NCBI GenBank assembly: GCA_002794785.1
Contig: NBBA01000010.1
Location: forward strand, 310,001 to 374,000
DNA from: Coniferiporia sulphurascens
Taxonomy: Eukaryota > Basidiomycota > Agaricomycetes > Hymenochaetales > Hymenochaetaceae
Reading direction: 5' to 3'
Length of the DNA: 64,000 nt
A program made the translations under genes and the position numbers. Shown in pieces: positions 59,030-64,000 of this stretch. The notes beneath the pieces were generated by a model that was not told where the DNA came from, did not search any database, and saw only the letters and a list, made by a program, of their open reading frames with translations. Every line of letters begins with the position of its first letter. Position 1 is the first letter of the stretch.

Positions 59030-60089
59030 ATGTACGTCACTCCCAGTCTACTCAAAAGTTCGTTTGAGGAACTCAAGCAAGTACAGACGCGAGAAATAGA
59101 TGACAGCGATATTGCCGTCCTCTACCGCGGGCTCTGGGTCTTCTCCGTCAATGATAGCTCCACCACAGGTGATAAGACAACCCACTCAACGAGCGACCCA
59201 GATGCATCTGTATCTCTGGAATTCTACGGTCAGAAAGCTCTTTTGCGACAATTGTTTTGATATTAACGGTTAATCAAGGCTCTCGGGTACAAGTCGTCGG
59301 TGATATTCCTGCTGGTAAAGATGAACTGACTTCCGACTACATTATTGATGATGGCCTCCCAATTTCTGGGGAGGTACCAGTTCTCGCCCAGAACTTTTCG
59401 CTCCATAGCCGACTGCTTTTCTCCTCTGAAGTCTTGCCGGATGGACAACATCGTATCATCATAAACGCCATCAATAGCACCGGAGAGCGCAATTATACTA
59501 TTACGAGTTTCCTTATCACAACTATTGAGAATCCCGTGGATAATCATAGGAACGATGGTGCGATCGTTGGCGGGATTGTTAGCGCGCTCATCGTCCTGTC
59601 ATTGTTATTGTTGGGGACCTTTTACTATCGCCTCCGATGGATCCTCCTGCGTTCCACTCTGCCAAAACCTCAACGTCCGGATGGCATATATAACGTCCAT
59701 ACAGGCTCTGACTTACCAGTCTCAGGTATCTGCATTATTTGCAACAGATTGATTGTAGTTTTACTAATAGCGGTTAACAAACAGAACCGAGACCATTCGT
59801 ACTCGAGCTGGGGACAAGCGACCATGGCCCTGAGTCTAGAAAACTTGACCGGAATCCGACGGCCATCCAGGATCCGCTTGTATTAACTGCCATGCTTTCA
59901 AGCCGCTACTCAAGCATGGGCGCCCATCATGGTTCTCCCTTGGATCTAGCATCGCCTGTATCGCAAACGGCTGTTTCAAGCACTTCGCCGACAGATCAAA
60001 CGCATAGGCAGGGTGTTTACGGTCAAGGTGTGCTACGAAAATATCATGAAATTGCGTCCGTATATCGTGCCACCCAAGTCCAGAATTAG
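59030..60089 (+). CDS. Single-pass membrane protein, paralogue A (5' end uncertain)
   Basis: Receptor-like protein of unknown function. Exons are about 59030-59228, 59279-59725 and 59785-60089. The ectodomain contains DDSDIAVLYRGLWVFSV, HSTSDPDASVSLEFYG and VVGDIPAGKDEL, with N-glycosylation sites (NFS, NST, NYT). This is the pattern of fungal galactose-binding-like surface domains. A transmembrane helix (GAIVGGIVSALIVLSLLLLGTFYY) precedes a cytoplasmic tail of about 130 residues. The tail ends LRKYHEIASVYRATQVQN, nearly the same as paralogue B. Introns of 50 and 59 bp lie at the same places as in B. The start at 59030 is a placeholder: no signal peptide is visible there, and an upstream exon is likely. 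Confidence 0.7.
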
Positions 60090-61689
60090 GAAGTTGTTAC
60101 GCTTGTTCACTATTCAACGCGATCGCAGGCCGTCCTCAGCCACCCCAGGGAGGAGGGGACTGGTTGTCAGGAATGTGTACAATGGGGGTGTATGTAAAAC
60201 ATGTCTAGTTTGACTGTGGAATCTCGGCTTTCTCAGTATGTTATGGAGCGGAGGATGGGGATGTAGATAGAACTGCGGGCTTTTCCCTTATTTTTCCTTT
60301 GAGGTTATCTAGTATGCCGTACCATTGCAGTGACCGTACTCAACCTAGCCACGAACGTTCTGGTATTGTTATATAACTGCTGTCGTGAGACCTAAGACTA
60401 TTTTCCATGATTTCCAGCGAACTAGTACTAATGGTACTAACTTCCCCGGGTTTCGAGGGTCGAGAGTCGAGACCGCAAAAATTCGATTCTTAAGTATCCC
60501 TCGGCTTCTACCATGATTTCAGTGAACTCGTATCCTCTGCATTTCCAAAGGTATTTTGTATCGAGATTATGCACGAGATCTTTAACTACTAGCTTGTGAT
60601 TCATTAGTGAGCAAAAAAAAACCAACGAGTTCCAGCGAGCCGTGTAGTCTTGTTATTACCGCCCATGCCGATTCTCTTTCCTTTTATGCAATATGCAATT
60701 AACACTTTTAGAAGCTTCCTAATCCGGCCATGTATAAACTTCCAGACGCGCCTGTCGAAAACTTGCCTACTCTCGTGATGCTTCTCGACATCTCGATATA
60801 CAGATTTCGGTCCTGCTGTGTCTTACAATGTAAGCGTTGTTCTCCATCTCCTAGTGACTTACAATTGCCTTGATGAGTCGCCGATGAAGTGATTGTTGAA
60901 ATTCGAGCTCGATGCCGAGACGGCATCGGAGTTTAAAATATTTCTCGTAATTTTTTCATTGCATGTATGCGCGCTCGGTTTCCCTCGCGCGATTATCTAC
61001 TGGTTACACGATATTCTTGGATACGGAGTGCATTCGCTCGCGCCGCGAATTGCTGAATTCCAACAGCGATCACCGTATGAACATCAAAGATTGGGGTCTC
61101 CTTGGTGAGCTCACTGACAACTACTGTGTGGCATGATGTGAACTCTTGTAAAAATCCTGATATTTCTTCGTGCGGACATGCTCGCATTGGGGGAACACAA
61201 TAGACTAAACAGTCTTGAATCAGACTATTTATATGCACTCGTGTGACTTAAGTAGCAACATGATTGAAAGAGGCTGCCCTTGTGGTCTCGCCCTTGGCCG
61301 CGCATACTCTTTCTCTCGGCGAACATCCATACCCACACTCATTCCTCCGGCGCAGGCCGTCTTCATTCCGTATTATCTATTTCTGAAACGACCGACTCTT
61401 CTAGATATTTCCTTTCCTTTCGCTTCCCTCAGGAAGGATTTGGAATACTGAGCCATCGGCATTCAGCTCTTCAAGTTACTATCTTTTTGAGCATTCTTGA
61501 ATTTGCCTTGTTTTTTCCGCTAGCGCGTTTACGAACATACAGTCGTCGTAGCAACTTAGGAATGGAAAGCGACTCTAGTATTAGCGACGACTCTGGCCAG
61601 TATAACGAAAGCGTGGTATGTTGACCAGAGTTCACTTTTAGTAACGACAAGTCTCAATGAGCATGGATAGCCGCAATCTCAATTTATAG
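60090..61689. other. Intergenic between paralogues A and B
   Basis: About 1.6 kb. It should contain the first exon of paralogue B. A candidate starting at ATG 61562 (MESDSSISDDSGQYNESVV) has a usable donor after GTG at 61617, but its phase does not match the next exon. Nothing else is recognised. Confidence 0.5.
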
Positions 61690-62691
61690 ACGATAATGAT
61701 CCTTCTATCGTTTATCACGGGCAGTGGCAATTGTCCGTCAATGCGAGCTCTGGCGGCGGCGGCGAGACGCTTCACTCGACAAATGACCCAAACGCATCTG
61801 CCTTCTTGTCTTTCTATGGTCAGTGCTACCTTTGATACCAGTTGCTGCATTGATGACAATCAAATAAGGCTCGCAAATAAGTGTCGTTGGTAACATACCC
61901 ACTGGTCAAGACGAACTGGCAGCTAACTACAGTGTGGATGGAAGTTTGCCGCATTATAGGATAGAGCCAGCTCTTTCCCAAAACACTTCACTTACGAACC
62001 AGATGCTCTTCACATCTAAGATTTTACCTGTGGGCCGACATAACATCACCATAAATGGCTTCAAGTTCACGGGTAATAAGGGTCGCAATTATACTATCAC
62101 AGATTTTTTCATTTCGACAATGGAAACCCCTGACAAAACCACTGCTAAGAAGAACGTTGGTGCGATTGTCGGCGGGGTCCTTGGAGCATTGATATTTTTG
62201 TTGCTACTTTCTTTGGGAGCGTTTTATTACCGGCGGCGACGAAGAACTCTCATTCTGCATGCCATTCCGGAAGAGTCTCTGGATCAATCCGAGAGTGTTG
62301 CTAGACTTTCTGCAGCCTCGGGATTAGGTTTGTAGTAATTATAATCGGCTCACCAAGCACCTACTGATGAAATCCGACAGAGCCGAGTCCGTTTATCATC
62401 GATCCATTAGCGGCAGGTATATATGGGTATAATACCAAGGAGTCAAGTCATCAACCACTGGTTCGCCGGACCTCACTTATGCCAATCGTTGGGCTGTCTC
62501 AATACTCAAACTTAAGCGCTCAACGTGGCAGCCTCTCGGATTCAGCATCGTCCATTTCGCAGACAGTAGTCGCAGGATCTCCCGACGCTAATCCTAATCG
62601 AGGTTGGATGCAAGACCCTAGTGGTCACAGCATATTACGAAAATATCACGAACTGGCTTCCGCAACTCGTGCCACTCGGGTCCAGAATTAA
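61690..62691 (+). CDS. Single-pass membrane protein, paralogue B (5' exon not identified)
   Basis: Paralogue of the gene at 59-60 kb. Exons are 61690-61818, 61869-62327 and 62381-62691. The ectodomain has DNDPSIVYHGQWQLSV, HSTNDPNASAFLSFYG and VVGNIPTGQDEL, with several N-glycosylation sequons (NAS, NTS, NIT, NYT). The helix GAIVGGVLGALIFLLLLSLGAFYY and stop-transfer RRRRR follow. The cytoplasmic tail is Ser-rich (RGSLSDSASSISQTVV) and ends LRKYHELASATRATRVQN. Intron positions and phases equal those of paralogue A, supporting tandem duplication. Function is unknown; a surface sensor or adhesion role is a guess. Confidence 0.78.
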
Positions 62692-63429
62692 GCTTTTACG
62701 CTCACATACCAGTTGATAACGTCCCCTGACCCCGACTGCCGCCCACAAGCTTCCGGGGAAAAGGGAGAGGACACAGCGAGACAGTGTGTCTGGTCCTGAA
62801 TTCTAATTCGACTGCATGGACGAAGTGCTGCGCATGGTATAGATTGCCTTTGCTTTTCGGACACCCTCTTTATTCCGTTTGGACGATTTATCTTTTTTTT
62901 TTCATATTCATGCGGGACTATGTGGTTATACGTCTTTACATTTTCTTTTGCATCCCGTTGCTACTCCCACTCACTGGTTATCATAGTATGTAGCTCTATA
63001 ATATTACTTTTCGATTGTGCATATGCAGAAAACCGGACACCTCCATATCACGGAATGGTACCACAGCTGTAGTGATTTTTACTACTTCTTTTCGGTCAGC
63101 TATGTACTGGAAGTTTAAGTCCTACAATCCCGCGTGTCCCTTGGAATGGATCTGTGCCCGCACGGGCACCTTTTTTTAATTCGAGCATTAGTACTTCATT
63201 TACGGACGGCCCGATTCAATATTCTAATTTAGCAAGATAATGGGACTAATATATAAATCCATTATCCATTTGTTGAGCGCGGGAAAATGCATATAGTCAA
63301 GGTGACCAGAATCAAAGATATGTGGCTACCAGTCGACTAGGAACGGAGAGACAGAGAGAAACGTACTAGCAGGCTAAATCCGAAAAGGCAAATTTGGTTC
63401 CGCAGTATCGGCCTCTTAATTTGAACCTC
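62692..63429. other. Intergenic, no gene seen
   Basis: About 740 bp, AT-richer than its neighbours, with only short hydrophobic frames. Confidence 0.5.
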
Positions 63430-63870
63430 CGCAGCTGCCCTGTATGATGAACACTTCAGCTCGCTACAATCAACTTCAACTTGATCCGTCTGCACCGTCT
63501 CAGGGGAACTCGCTACAAAGGGCGCCTCTTGCTTGTGCTTTATGCATCGGAGGACTTCGTTATGATCTCTTCGGCTCAGCAGCTTTCTCTTATCGATGTT
63601 CCTTACGACATGGGAATATCTATGGACTCACTCGCTGCTCGAACGCTTTACGAGGAAGTTTGATTACGCCTTTTGCAGTGGCTGTTATCTCCGTCAAGTT
63701 CTGTAGCTCGTCTGCTATCCATAAACTAACTAGTGGGGCTTTTTGGATGCCTGAGAACAATCATTGAGTGATGATGCTCCTGCCATTCTCGACGAAATGA
63801 TATCTATGTTTGAACGCCCGACGCTCTCTACCATCACCCGGGCCCGCGTGTACATCTCAGATGTGTAGCT
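63430..63870 (+). pseudogene. Unidentified broken coding fragment
   Basis: Protein-like text appears in shifting frames: LYDEHFSSLQSTST, then RLLLVLYASEDFVMISSAQQ and IDVPYDMGISMDSLAARTLYEEV, and finally SDDAPAILDEMISMFERPTLSTITRARVYISDV before a stop near 63868. No single frame or sensible splice chain connects them, so this looks like a decayed gene, or the edge of one whose splicing I cannot resolve. I do not recognise the family. Confidence 0.35.
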
Positions 63871-64000
63871 CTTCCCAGACTACGCCTAACGACAGCAAGA
63901 TGAAGTGATGCTATTATCAATTAGTCGCCCCACCTCTGAGCGCTTCCATAGGATCGTCTCGCAGGCCTGTCTTCGCCGGAGGGGAATTCGCATCGTTGCA

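Overview
The window looks like nuclear DNA of a mushroom-forming fungus (Basidiomycota, probably Agaricomycetes). Genes are cut by many 50-130 bp GT-AG introns. Several products belong to families typical of that group: a macrophage-activating-glycoprotein-like protein, an S41/CPAF-like secreted peptidase, and single-pass membrane proteins with Ser/Thr-rich or lectin-like ectodomains. Exon models were built by hand from reading frame, splice consensus and family similarity, so coordinates are working models.

Layout. 1-8.2 kb: 5' part of SMC1 (minus, cut by the window edge); two U6 snRNA genes in a near-perfect inverted repeat; a small unknown gene; a 16-exon secreted S41-type peptidase. 8.2-35.1 kb: about 26 kb in which I can recognise only one gene, a sorbitol/xylitol-type dehydrogenase at 13.2-14.6 kb. 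The rest is dense in short tandem repeats, mostly of 4-7 bp units. 35.1-39.1 kb: a MAG-like secreted protein, then a wrecked aminotransferase fragment cut off by a 1.25 kb terminal-inverted-repeat element. 39.6-54.6 kb: a gene-dense housekeeping block with a small Pro-rich membrane protein, two identical intron-containing tRNA-Asn genes in divergent orientation, the NAC beta subunit (EGD1), a small MITE, a NAPE-PLD-like metallo-hydrolase, coactosin, a neugrin/Rrg9-like protein, an SSAT-like acetyltransferase, a PAQR receptor, a Gyp8/TBC1D20-like RabGAP, and a mucin-like membrane protein ending in a PPxY motif. 54.6-64 kb: two full paralogues and at least one decayed paralogue of a membrane-protein family with a conserved C-terminal tail, plus an unidentified broken coding fragment at the right end.

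No operon-like or defence-type system is visible. The parts most worth a second look are the microsatellite-filled gene desert, the habit of Pol III genes sitting as inverted pairs, the inverted-repeat element beside the broken aminotransferase, and the tandem receptor-like family with its shared tail motif.
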